In this document: in pieces, positions 16,601 through 23,796 of the stretch | How the letters are laid out: each line of letters starts with the position of its first letter | Position numbering within the stretch: the first letter of the stretch is position 1 | Assembly (NCBI GenBank): GCA_040382095.1 | Contig: JBEIGB010000054.1 | Coordinates: forward strand, 1 to 25,327 | DNA: 25,327 nucleotides | Direction of reading: 5' to 3' | From: JADJPL01 sp040382095 | GTDB lineage: Bacteria > Bacteroidota > Bacteroidia > Chitinophagales > Saprospiraceae | Notes under the pieces: generated by a model | Seen by the model: only the letters and a program-made list of their open reading frames with translations | Told to the model about the DNA's origin: nothing | Database searches by the model: none | Translations under genes and position numbers: made by a program

Positions 16601-19238
16601 CAAGCTGGCACCGGAGGTGAAAATTATCGGCGATCTCGAAATCTGCAGGGGCGAATCCACTACGCTGTCGGTGACAGGCAAGTTTCTTTCTTTTGAGTGG
16701 AGCAATTCGAGTAATGATTCCATCCTGACGATATCAAAGCCGGGGCCTTATGGCGTCAGCGCCATCGGTCAAAACGGTTGTGTTGGTTCGGACGAAGTGC
16801 TCGTGCGGTTGTCGCGGATCCCTTTTCCCATTATTGACGGGGACCGCTTCTTTTGCTCGAACGATTCTTTGCCCCTGGAAGTAGAAGCAGGGTTCGAACG
16901 CTATTCCTGGAGTACAGGGCAAGCCGGCAACCGGATTTTCGTCAATCGGGAAGGTATTTATGGCGTTACCGTTACCGACGACCTGGGGTGTGAGGGAAAG
17001 GCCCAGGTTAGGGTTTTTACGGTTCCCGCTCCTGAATCAAAGATCAGTGGCAGCTTGGTTTTTTGCCCCGGGGATTCTGTATTACTCAGTGCCGGAGCGG
17101 GATTCACAGGATACCAATGGTCACCCGGACCCTCCGGGACAACGGAAATCTGGGTAAAAACCCCCGGATGGTACACCCTGAAAGTCGAAGCCGAAAACCG
17201 TTGCACAGATCGCGACAGCGTGCTGGTACAATTTGCACCAGTACCCTCACCTGAAATCGTAGGTAAAACATTTTTCTGTGCCGATTCGACGGCTTTCCTG
17301 GCCATCGCGGATACGTTCCCCGGCATCCGGTGGAATACGGGGCAAATTACCCCGCACATTACTCCTGAGGAGCCGGGCCTGTATGCCGTTACCGTAGCCA
17401 ATGCGAATGGCTGCATCGGTCGGGATACCTTCCGCCTCTCCAAAATACCCGCACCGATCGCCAATGCTGGCCGGGATACCTTCCTGACCTGTAAACTGCG
17501 CGAAGTTGCTCTAACCGGAAGTATGCCACTCATCGCCGCCGGGCCACTCAAACCAAACTGGGAAGGCCCGGGAATCACAACGGCCAACCAGCATTCCCCT
17601 GCGCCGCGCGTAAGTATTCCGGGTACCTATCGGCTCATGCTGACCGATACCCTGCATGGCTGCCCTTCCCTTTTCGATGCCATGCTCCTCCTGGATTCCG
17701 CCTATTCACCTGTTGTTGCCCTATTCGCAGAAGATAGCCTCAATTGCAATACACCCGCTATTTTCCTGAACGGGGAGGGTTCGGAAACCGGGAAGAAGAT
17801 CGTCTATTCCTGGCGGCAATTGAGCGGCGAACGTTCGCCAGGCAGCGATTCTCTGCGGGCACGTGTGGAATTTCCCGGGGATTATGCCCTCATAGTCACA
17901 GATACGGTTTTTGGGTGTAGCACTACCCGCACGCTGCGTATCGGGATAGATACAGTTGCCCCTCAACCAGCTATCCTGCCACCTGATACCCTGACCTGCG
18001 CCCGCGGCGCGGTGACCCTGTATGCAGGTCCACCCCCTACAGGTCAAAAATGGGCATTTAACTGGCTGGATCGGGCAGGTAACTCCACAACTTTCAATCC
18101 CTCCAATACCCGCATCACCGCAAACCTCCCCGGACGGTATGTGCTGAGCGCTCAAAACCTGCGAAATGGCTGTATCGGAAGCACCACCACAGTTGTGCCT
18201 ATTGATTCCATACGCCCCATCGCAAAAGGCGGAGCAGACGAAGAACTGGATTGTTTGTCGCGCGAAATCACCCTGAAAGGTGCTGTGCCGGATAGCAATT
18301 GGCAATATCAGTGGAGGGATTCTACCACTGGCTTTATCCTCGCCAGAGCCCCTTCGATTACCCTTGAACTGCCCGGTACTTTATTCTATGAAGTCATTGA
18401 CCCCAAAAATGGCTGCACGGCCAAAGATACCGTTATCGTAAGGCCGAACGGGCAGGTACCTGTGGCGATTCAACTGCAAACGATTCCAGAGACCTGTGCC
18501 GGCCGTTCCGATGGGCGTATGAGCATCGCAGGCGTACAGGGCGGCACCCCGCCCTATGTTTACCGGCTAAGCGGTTCTACCATTTTTAGTGCCACCAGCC
18601 GCTTTAATGCCCTTAAACCTGGGACCTATCGTCTCACCCTGCAAGACGCCAGTGGATGCGAGCTCAGCGAACGCTTTGATATTTTGCCGGGCATCACTGC
18701 AAATCTTGACCTCGGGAACGATGTCTCGATCAAGCTTGGTGAGCGCATTCAGATCAGCGGGCTGACCAATATCCCTGCCGGCGCAATGGCCAGCATCAAA
18801 TGGATCAGGCCCGATACCTTGAAAGTGGCCAACACCCTTTCGGTGAGCGTGATACCCCTGGAAACCACGGAATATGCCGCCATCGTAAAGGATACCAATG
18901 GCTGTACCGCCACCGACAGCGTCACGATATTCGTCGAACGCACCCAAAGGGTCTATTTCCCTAATGCATTTTCACCAAATGGCGATGGGGCCAACGATGT
19001 ATATATGGTATTTTCAGGCCCGGAAGCGGTCAGGGTGAAGTCGTTTCGGCTCTACAACCGTTGGGGCATTCTGGTGTACGAACAATACGACTTCCCGCCC
19101 AACGACCCGGCCTATGGTTGGGACGGTTTCCATCGGGGCGCAATGCAGAATCCTGCAGCCTATGTCTATCTTGCAGAAGTCGTCTTCCTGGATGGGAGCG
19201 AGGCAACGTTCAAAGGGGATTTCACATTGATCAGATGA
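13608..19238 (+). CDS. Giant secreted Ig-like repeat protein with gliding-motility sorting domain
   Basis: An 1876-residue surface protein or adhesin. Order: signal peptide 1-23 (ends LLLAQ); a roughly 200-residue N-terminal domain beginning NDCRRA; one Ig-like domain to about 302; 14 tandem repeats of about 70 residues (303-1283); four longer Ig/PKD-like domains; a SprB-like repeat (about 1625-1690, GRSDGRMSIAGVQGGTPPY); one further domain; and the CHU_C gliding-motility-associated domain 1781-1876, starting YFPNAFSPNGDG. The last is the signal for type IX secretion of type B, where cargo is attached to or released from the cell surface. Each repeat carries a Cys near its start, a Y/W-x-W motif, a VTVTD-type strand and a second Cys in NGC, so a disulfide per repeat is likely. 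ATG 13608 was chosen because the signal peptide starts there. The ligand is unknown. Confidence 0.92.
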   Translation: MRNHNLKTAFSALGLLLPLLLLAQPNDCRRAIVICDDRPILFTPRFGSGSNDFLSSKNSKGCLQRGENISVWFYFELRKDMPPESGKLSFTISDSVQIRGQDYDFAIYGPKTTCDSLGEPIRCSFAQINPNQRVIRTGLGNGASDRSEGLEGDGFLDSLRVKPGDGYFMLIDFFVGVGGSNFDSAVALSFNLTWGGPAAPYLNCIANPNCDLVEVQAKPDTVVCAGGAFTLRTEAVNTAGRASARWTASGNASGFIESADSFNTRIAIPPDKSGLYSFTATVTEGNCVHSDEMIVNVLSAPVPAIVGDSVLCGGKTVSLKASPGFTRYQWSTGASGAETSVAETGIYRVTVTDSQGCTGTSTFQIKDIVPAPPLIFGDTVLCPGEQIFLAAESGYSSYQWNNGSREEVTVVSSPGVYTVTVTDLNGCIATRKIEVTGVLPQDPIISGDTFFCSGTSTQLSVRPAFLTYNWSNGRLDSTLTVTAPGTYRLTVTDSNGCTSNAEVKVSQRESPVASILGNPLFCSGGTTLLKAPPGHPKYLWTGGVSDSFLLVSSPGKYTLTVEDSVGCRANTSIAADTLPLPKIAFTGPSAFCEGEFSRISPGNFATYQWSTGEIFPDILVNRSGNYQVTVTGFNGCTAQGDYAVTVFPNPRPGIVAPSIICPGTQVELQVDSLYAKYAWDNGDSTATIRKSSAGTYSVTVTDPNGCSGNAMKTIGLAAQPEVTIRGKAQICGGDTTSLSADPGFASYSWSTGARTPSVPAYRPGRYIVGIVDNNGCSASDTFSLEVLENPLIGIGGPLRFCTGSFTTLKVPAGYRRYAWSNGSADSLIRVSTPGRYSVTVTNAQGCTRNSEVFVESDSAIAPLLTPGSYIACKDTFRRFDAGPGFISYTWSDGSTKPYLEVREAGDYDLTVLDSNFCISKVAFTVSVTTVAPPVILGPDSICQGVTAMLIAIGSGYKSYLWTTGEQQNTISIANGGTYRLQVTDQNGCTAVTSKSVGTKLAPEVKIIGDLEICRGESTTLSVTGKFLSFEWSNSSNDSILTISKPGPYGVSAIGQNGCVGSDEVLVRLSRIPFPIIDGDRFFCSNDSLPLEVEAGFERYSWSTGQAGNRIFVNREGIYGVTVTDDLGCEGKAQVRVFTVPAPESKISGSLVFCPGDSVLLSAGAGFTGYQWSPGPSGTTEIWVKTPGWYTLKVEAENRCTDRDSVLVQFAPVPSPEIVGKTFFCADSTAFLAIADTFPGIRWNTGQITPHITPEEPGLYAVTVANANGCIGRDTFRLSKIPAPIANAGRDTFLTCKLREVALTGSMPLIAAGPLKPNWEGPGITTANQHSPAPRVSIPGTYRLMLTDTLHGCPSLFDAMLLLDSAYSPVVALFAEDSLNCNTPAIFLNGEGSETGKKIVYSWRQLSGERSPGSDSLRARVEFPGDYALIVTDTVFGCSTTRTLRIGIDTVAPQPAILPPDTLTCARGAVTLYAGPPPTGQKWAFNWLDRAGNSTTFNPSNTRITANLPGRYVLSAQNLRNGCIGSTTTVVPIDSIRPIAKGGADEELDCLSREITLKGAVPDSNWQYQWRDSTTGFILARAPSITLELPGTLFYEVIDPKNGCTAKDTVIVRPNGQVPVAIQLQTIPETCAGRSDGRMSIAGVQGGTPPYVYRLSGSTIFSATSRFNALKPGTYRLTLQDASGCELSERFDILPGITANLDLGNDVSIKLGERIQISGLTNIPAGAMASIKWIRPDTLKVANTLSVSVIPLETTEYAAIVKDTNGCTATDSVTIFVERTQRVYFPNAFSPNGDGANDVYMVFSGPEAVRVKSFRLYNRWGILVYEQYDFPPNDPAYGWDGFHRGAMQNPAAYVYLAEVVFLDGSEATFKGDFTLIR
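14514..17456 (+). repeat. Fourteen tandem 70-residue repeats in the giant protein
   Basis: Fourteen consecutive coding repeats average 210 bp (70 codons) with very even spacing. Shared landmarks are a GDxxxC or GxxxxC start, a Y-x-W-S-x-G strand, a PGxYxVTVTD strand and NGC. DNA identity between copies appears low except in short stretches such as those encoding VTVTD, so the array is old or under selection for variation rather than freshly amplified. Confidence 0.85.
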
Positions 19239-19248
19239 TGCGCTGGTG

Positions 19249-19320
19249 TGGTCTCGACAGGAATCGAACCTGTATCTTGGGTTCCGGAGACCCACGTACT
19301 ATCCATTGTACTACGAGACC
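19249..19320 (-). tRNA. tRNA-Arg (anticodon CCG)
   Basis: Read on the minus strand, a complete cloverleaf can be folded: a 7-bp acceptor stem GGTCTCG/CGAGACC, D stem GTAC/GTAC, anticodon stem TGGGT/ACCCA with loop CTCCGGA, and T stem ACAGG/CCTGT with loop TTCGATT. The anticodon CCG reads the Arg codon CGG. The variable loop is short (4 nt), the discriminator is A, and CCA is not encoded. The 3' end lies 10 bp from the stop of the giant gene, which is transcribed towards it. Confidence 0.93.
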
Positions 19321-19336
19321 AAAATATTCAGGCGTG

Positions 19337-19344
19337 CAAATGTA
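19337..19344 (-). promoter_or_regulatory. -7 element of the tRNA-Arg gene
   Basis: On the minus strand this is TACATTTG, a perfect match to TAnnTTTG, 16 bp upstream of the first tRNA base. The position fits an independent promoter with a short 5' leader, although read-through from rimM is also possible. Confidence 0.5.
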
Positions 19345-19450
19345 AGGCATTTTTCAGAAATCCATTCGTATTTTTTCTTTTTTCGCGCCAACGATTGGGA
19401 GACTTTTTACACACCGCATATTGTTGAGACGGCTTTTTACCCTCGCCTTC

Positions 19451-19975
19451 CTAAATTTCCAGTATGCCCATTGGAAGGTCCATCCAGATTTGGCGCTGCT
19501 GATGATCCACCCGTTCGATCAAGTCCGGGTGTATCGGCACGAGTACCTCCTTTCCACCATAATTTACCGATGCGAGAAACTGCTGGGGCAGTTCGATTAC
19601 CGCATCTATGGCTGCAATTATTCCGATGCGCTTATCGCAGATCGTATAGCCTATGTAGCGCTCAAACTGCGCATCCGACAGGGGGACTTCTGCTGTAAGG
19701 GGTTGCAGGTCGGCTTCGCGCATGAATATCGCCTTACCACTGTAGCGGTGGGCCGCTTCCGGAGTATCCACGTCTTCCAGCTTTACCAACAGGTCATTCG
19801 CCTCAAAAACATCTTCAATAAAAAAAGGCAGCTTTTTGCCTTCCGTTTCGATAAAAATCAACTCGGTTGCGAGGAAATCATCCAGATAGCGCTCGTCCAC
19901 AAAAATCCTGAGCGCACCTGAGACACCGTGTGATTTGCCCAATTTACCGATTGGGACCAATGAAGCATCCTGCAT
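19451..19975 (-). CDS. rimM: Ribosome maturation factor RimM
   Basis: A 174-residue cytoplasmic protein that helps mature the 16S rRNA 3' domain in the 30S subunit and binds ribosomal protein S19. The N-terminal RimM domain starts with PIGKLGKSHGVSGALRI, and the C-terminal PRC-barrel contains IGYTI and the conserved VLVPIHPDLI segment. Length is normal. In many bacteria rimM lies between rpsP and trmD; here it follows mnmA by 20 bp on the same strand, so the two are probably co-transcribed. Confidence 0.95.
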   Translation of the reverse strand: MQDASLVPIGKLGKSHGVSGALRIFVDERYLDDFLATELIFIETEGKKLPFFIEDVFEANDLLVKLEDVDTPEAAHRYSGKAIFMREADLQPLTAEVPLSDAQFERYIGYTICDKRIGIIAAIDAVIELPQQFLASVNYGGKEVLVPIHPDLIERVDHQQRQIWMDLPMGILEI

Positions 19976-19995
19976 TTTATCGTTTTTAAAAAAAC

Positions 19996-21105
19996 TTAGG
20001 CGCCTTTGTCCAGCTTGCCAAAAATAATACCACCGCCGACGACATCATCCCCTTCATAGAACACTGCCGACTGTCCGGGCGCCACACCACTGACATTGGC
20101 CTGAAACTCCACAGCGGCCGTTCCATTATCATTCAGGCGTACCCTGCTCAGGGCAGGTTCGCTTTTATACCTGATCTTGGCCGCGAGCTCCATCTCCCCG
20201 GAGAAACCCGCATATTTTTGCATATTGAGCTGATAAACCTGCATACCGTTCCTGACCAGCCCGGTCACAGGGCCCAGCACGACAGTATTTTCCTCAGGGA
20301 TAATTTCGGTGACAAACATCGGCTCGCCGAAAGCGATCCCCAATCCCTTGCGTTGTCCGATTGTAAAGAAAGGATAGCCCTGGTGCCTGCCCAATACCTC
20401 GCCCGCAGCGTTGACGAACAGCCCGTCTTTTACCTGCTCCTCAAGGCCTGCTACCTTTCTTTTAAGGAACCCGCGGTAATCGTTATCCGGTACAAAACAG
20501 ATTTCGTAGCTCTCTGCTTTTTTGGAAAGCGCTGTATATCCTGCATCGAAAGCGATCTGCCGCACCTCGGGCTTGGTCATACCACCGAGGGGGAAGCGGC
20601 TGCGCCGCAGCGCATCCTGAGAAAGCCCCCACAAGACGTAAGACTGGTCTTTCTGCCGGTCGGCAGAACGCCGGATGAAAAACCGTCCGTTTTCATTTGC
20701 GATTTGTGCATAATGCCCCGTGGCAATAAACTCGCAATCGAGGGCATCGGCCCGCTTCAGGAGGGCATTCCACTTAATATGCGTATTGCAGAGGACACAG
20801 GGGTTGGGCGTCCGCCCCGCGAGGTATTCGTCCACAAAATTATCTATTACGTAATCGCCAAACTCTTCGCGGATGTCTATGATAAAATGGTGGAAACCCA
20901 TATCCACTGCTACCTGACGGGCATCGTTGATCGAATCCAGGCTACAGCAACCCGTTTCCTTTTTGCTGCCTCCAGAATTGGCATAATCCCACGTTTTCAT
21001 TGTAATGCCAACGACCTCGTAGCCTGCTTCGTGCAGCAACATCGCCGTTACCGTACTGTCTATCCCGCCGCTCATGGCCACCAGGACCCTTCCGTTTTTA
21101 CTCAT
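19996..21105 (-). CDS. mnmA: tRNA-specific 2-thiouridylase MnmA
   Basis: A 369-residue enzyme that thiolates uridine-34 of tRNAs for Lys, Glu and Gln, using ATP and relayed persulfide sulfur. The PP-loop SGGIDS spans 12-17. The two catalytic cysteines are Cys106 (NPCVLCN) and Cys203 (YEICFVPD), and the central FPLGGMTKPEVR and FTIGQRKGLGI segments are typical. The C-terminal beta-barrel is complete. Upstream on the same strand is TATATTTA (21134-21141, one mismatch from the -7 consensus). It is the first gene of a small translation group with rimM and possibly the tRNA. Confidence 0.97.
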   Translation of the reverse strand: MSKNGRVLVAMSGGIDSTVTAMLLHEAGYEVVGITMKTWDYANSGGSKKETGCCSLDSINDARQVAVDMGFHHFIIDIREEFGDYVIDNFVDEYLAGRTPNPCVLCNTHIKWNALLKRADALDCEFIATGHYAQIANENGRFFIRRSADRQKDQSYVLWGLSQDALRRSRFPLGGMTKPEVRQIAFDAGYTALSKKAESYEICFVPDNDYRGFLKRKVAGLEEQVKDGLFVNAAGEVLGRHQGYPFFTIGQRKGLGIAFGEPMFVTEIIPEENTVVLGPVTGLVRNGMQVYQLNMQKYAGFSGEMELAAKIRYKSEPALSRVRLNDNGTAAVEFQANVSGVAPGQSAVFYEGDDVVGGGIIFGKLDKGA

Positions 21106-21297
21106 CTGCGCGCTATTGATTCAACAGGTCTCATAAATATATTTTTAAACCGGAGTTGTATAGAAAGGTTTGCGGCTATCCTTTTGCGGCTTACGCCGCC
21201 CAAAAACGCTTTAAGACCATACAAAACAGAACTTGATACAAATTATTACGGGGAAAAGTTCAGGCCAGGGGCCTATTTCCATCTGCGGGGCAATCGC

Positions 21298-22128
21298 TTA
21301 GTCCAGGAAGATATCCGCAGGCAATACCGGCACCACGCCTTTCTCGAACGCCATTTTATACATAAGGCGCACGGCAGCACGCCCTTTCTCCCCCAGATTG
21401 CGCGAATAATCATTCACATAAAGGCCAATATGGCTATACATGACCGTTTCATCCATTTCCTGCGCATGACAGCGGACATAATCCCGCGAAGCCGTGGGGT
21501 TTTCCATGGCATAGGCCACACTGTTTTTCAGTACGCGGTTAAAGGTATGCCGGATTTCCGGCGGCAGGCTCCGCTGGATGGCAATTCCACCCAGTGGGAT
21601 GGGCATACCTGTAGTTGCCTCCCAATGTTCTCCCAGGTCAATCAGCTTGACCAGCCCCCTGGCAGCATAGGTGAAACGGTTTTCATGGATAATCAGGCCG
21701 GCATCGGCCTTCCCGCTTATCACCGCATCCTCAATATCGGAAAAAAGCATAGGAAAGGTATTTCTCGCTTCCGGGAATGCCAGGCCAAGCAGAAAATTCG
21801 CAGTCGTATATTTGCCTGGTATGGCGATACGCAAGCCGGGGACTGCTTCCAAAGGGAAATCCTGCCTGGCGATCAGTAGCGGGCCACATTGATTGCCCAG
21901 GGCACTACCGGCATCGAGCAACATATAATTACCAGCCACGTACGAGAACGCGTGATAGCTGATTTTGGTGACGTCCAGGCTGCCCCGGAAAGCACGCTGG
22001 TTCAACTCCTCCACATCCGCCAGCCGCACATCAAATTCAAGGCCTTCCGTATCAATGCGTTGGTGTACCATCGCATCGAAAATAAAGGTATCGTTCGGAC
22101 AGGGGGAAAATCCCAAGGTTAATTTCAT
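21298..22128 (-). CDS. mqnD: 1,4-dihydroxy-6-naphthoate synthase
   Basis: A 276-residue enzyme of the futalosine route to menaquinone, which converts cyclic dehypoxanthine futalosine to 1,4-dihydroxy-6-naphthoate. It has the periplasmic-binding-protein fold of MqnD, starting with FSPCPNDTFIFDA (residues 7-19), which is diagnostic, followed by DVEELN and the GLIIHENRFTY segment. No other mqn gene is in the window. The start codon overlaps the likely promoter of the opposite-strand pseudouridine synthase gene. The 192 bp between this gene and mnmA contain a small hairpin (GCGGC/GCCGC, 21186-21199) without a T-run on either strand, so I do not call it a terminator. Confidence 0.93.
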   Translation of the reverse strand: MKLTLGFSPCPNDTFIFDAMVHQRIDTEGLEFDVRLADVEELNQRAFRGSLDVTKISYHAFSYVAGNYMLLDAGSALGNQCGPLLIARQDFPLEAVPGLRIAIPGKYTTANFLLGLAFPEARNTFPMLFSDIEDAVISGKADAGLIIHENRFTYAARGLVKLIDLGEHWEATTGMPIPLGGIAIQRSLPPEIRHTFNRVLKNSVAYAMENPTASRDYVRCHAQEMDETVMYSHIGLYVNDYSRNLGEKGRAAVRLMYKMAFEKGVVPVLPADIFLD

Positions 22129-22135
22129 ACTTTTG
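22128..22135 (+). promoter_or_regulatory. -7 element for the RluA-family gene
   Basis: TACTTTTG matches TAnnTTTG perfectly on the plus strand. Its first base is the A of the mqnD ATG read on the other strand. A transcript from it would have a leader of about 70 nt before ATG 22213. No good TTTG-type -33 element is visible. Confidence 0.5.
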
Positions 22136-22212
22136 CAGAATTGAAAAGCCGTTTCCCTTTCCGGCAGGCCATCGGGCGGGCTTTAGAGGGAAAACCGCAA
22201 CATAAAAAAACA

Positions 22213-22920
22213 ATGGACAACAGACAACTTCAGGTAATTTATGAAGATAACCACCTCATCGCGGTGAACAAGCCGAGGGGGGTATTGGTTCAGGGGGATA
22301 TCACAGAAGACCGTCCCCTGTGCGAGTATGTGAAAGATTATATCAAATGGCGTTATCAGAAGCCCGGGGATGTATTCCTGGGGGTCATCCACCGCCTCGA
22401 CCGGCCGGTTTCCGGGGTAGTCGTATTTGCCCGGACCAGCAAGGCCCTTGCCCGTATGAACGAACTATTCAAGACCCGCCAGGTAATCAAAACATATTGG
22501 GCGATCACCACCGACCGGCCGGAACCCCTGATCGGTCATCTCGCCCATTACATTATCAAGGATACGGAAAAGAATTTTTCCAGGGCCCTGGACAAGCCGA
22601 GTAACCGCAATAAGGATGCAAAATTCTCGGAACTGGATTATGAAATGATCGGCGAACTCGAGGGAAAGCATATCCTCCGGGTGAACCCCGTCACCGGAAG
22701 GCCACACCAGATCCGCGTACAACTTGCCAAAGCGGGATGGCCGATCCTCGGAGATGTTAAATACGGTGCCCGCGAAGGCTTTTCACATGGCGGGATCTAC
22801 CTGCACTGCAGGTCGCTGGCCTTCACCCACCCCGTCAAACAAACCCCGGTAGAGATCATCGCCGAACCGCCTTCCGATCCCGTATGGGACATTATGACCG
22901 CCATGGCCCGGGAGGATTAG
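22213..22920 (+). CDS. RluA-family RNA pseudouridine synthase
   Basis: A 235-residue pseudouridine synthase. The signature HRLDRPVSGVVVFARTSKA at about 60-78 contains catalytic Asp63. The N-terminal YEDNHLIAVNKPRGVLVQ and the later GRPHQIRVQLA segments are typical of the RluA/RluC/RluD family. There is no N-terminal S4 domain, and the short length fits the Bacteroidota group of RluA-like enzymes. Its target (23S rRNA or tRNA) cannot be told. ATG 22213 was chosen; an upstream TTG at 22141 lacks similarity to the family. The stop codon interlocks with that of the convergent acyltransferase gene. Confidence 0.93.
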   Translation: MDNRQLQVIYEDNHLIAVNKPRGVLVQGDITEDRPLCEYVKDYIKWRYQKPGDVFLGVIHRLDRPVSGVVVFARTSKALARMNELFKTRQVIKTYWAITTDRPEPLIGHLAHYIIKDTEKNFSRALDKPSNRNKDAKFSELDYEMIGELEGKHILRVNPVTGRPHQIRVQLAKAGWPILGDVKYGAREGFSHGGIYLHCRSLAFTHPVKQTPVEIIAEPPSDPVWDIMTAMARED

Positions 22921-23774
22921 CCCTCTTCTTTCTCCTTGCCCTCCAATTCCAGGGTGCGCGCCCTCAAAAATCCGAGCAGGGCATCGCGGTCGCGGTACGG
23001 GGCCATTTCCCCGAAAGGGATCGGATCACCGATTTCTACGCGAAAACGCTTGCCCATTTTGTTTTTGGTCTCATAGAGGAGCAGTCCGAGCCGCAGGGGC
23101 ATACTGAACTGGCTCACCATCTGGAACAATCGGCTGTTTTGTCCGGCAAAAAAAACAGGTACTACGGTAGCCTGGGAAAGCTGGATGACCTTTGCGACAA
23201 AACGCTTCCACTCCAGGTCAACCGCAGGGCCGAAAAACGACTTGGCTGTCGCTACGCCCCCTGACGGGAAAACCCCCATTGCGTGCCCCTCCTTTATGCG
23301 CCGGACGGCCGTTTGCGCGCTGGCCAGGTTGGTGCGGACAGCCTCCTGCCCGGGACGGAAATCAATAGGCAGAAGATGGCCTGCGAGCCTCGGGTCGCGT
23401 GCAAGGACTTCATTTACAAGGATGAAAAAGTCGGTACGCACGCGGGAAATCAGTTCGCCCATCATCAATCCGTCCAACACTCCGAAAGGATGGTTGGCCA
23501 CAAAAACCAGGGGCCCTTCGGCGGGCAGTTGTTCGATTTTCTGCCAATCAACATCCATGCTGACCTTGAGTTGGTCCAGCGCCAGGCCCCAGAGTGCTCC
23601 CGGGGGAACATCGAGGAAGCGCACCTCGTTGTACAGGCGTTCGATGAGCGGCCTGCCGCTCAGGTTTTCCACGCCCTGGATCAGCCAACGCTTCAGCAGG
23701 GGGTCGCCAGCATCGGCATAGGTCAGCGAAGTCCAGGTCGTGGCAGCATGTTGTGGTGTCTCTTGTGTTTCCAT
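22917..23774 (-). CDS. PlsC-like lysophospholipid acyltransferase
   Basis: A 285-residue acyltransferase of the LPLAT superfamily. The catalytic NHPFGVLDG (His95, Asp101) is an HX5D variant of the usual HX4D box, as seen in the hemolysin/OlsA-like subgroup. Motif III reads GVFPSGGVAT near 167-176, where the classical form is EGTR. The family moves acyl chains to lysophospholipids or to lyso-aminolipids; Bacteroidota use such enzymes for glycine or ornithine lipids, but this substrate is not proven here. There is no strong membrane helix, so it is probably a peripheral membrane protein. ATG 23774 was chosen over TTG 23816, which would run into the upstream pirin gene. It lies 22 bp after pirin and is likely in the same operon. 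Confidence 0.85.
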   Translation of the reverse strand: METQETPQHAATTWTSLTYADAGDPLLKRWLIQGVENLSGRPLIERLYNEVRFLDVPPGALWGLALDQLKVSMDVDWQKIEQLPAEGPLVFVANHPFGVLDGLMMGELISRVRTDFFILVNEVLARDPRLAGHLLPIDFRPGQEAVRTNLASAQTAVRRIKEGHAMGVFPSGGVATAKSFFGPAVDLEWKRFVAKVIQLSQATVVPVFFAGQNSRLFQMVSQFSMPLRLGLLLYETKNKMGKRFRVEIGDPIPFGEMAPYRDRDALLGFLRARTLELEGKEKEEG

Positions 23775-23796
23775 ATTTGTTGCCGTAGATGATGTC

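Noticed and set aside
14514..17456. The 210-bp periodicity as a CRISPR or DNA satellite array
   Set aside because: The period matches protein repeats in one continuous frame and the DNA copies are diverged, with no conserved short repeat and unique spacers.
21186..21199. GCGGC-TTAC-GCCGC hairpin as a terminator between mqnD and mnmA
   Set aside because: On both strands the hairpin is preceded by T and followed by A, the opposite of an intrinsic terminator.
20218..21879. A 553-codon open frame on the plus strand
   Set aside because: It lies antisense to mnmA and mqnD and crosses their intergenic gap. Its translation shows no family motif and is rich in His, Arg and Ile as expected from the reverse frame of real genes.
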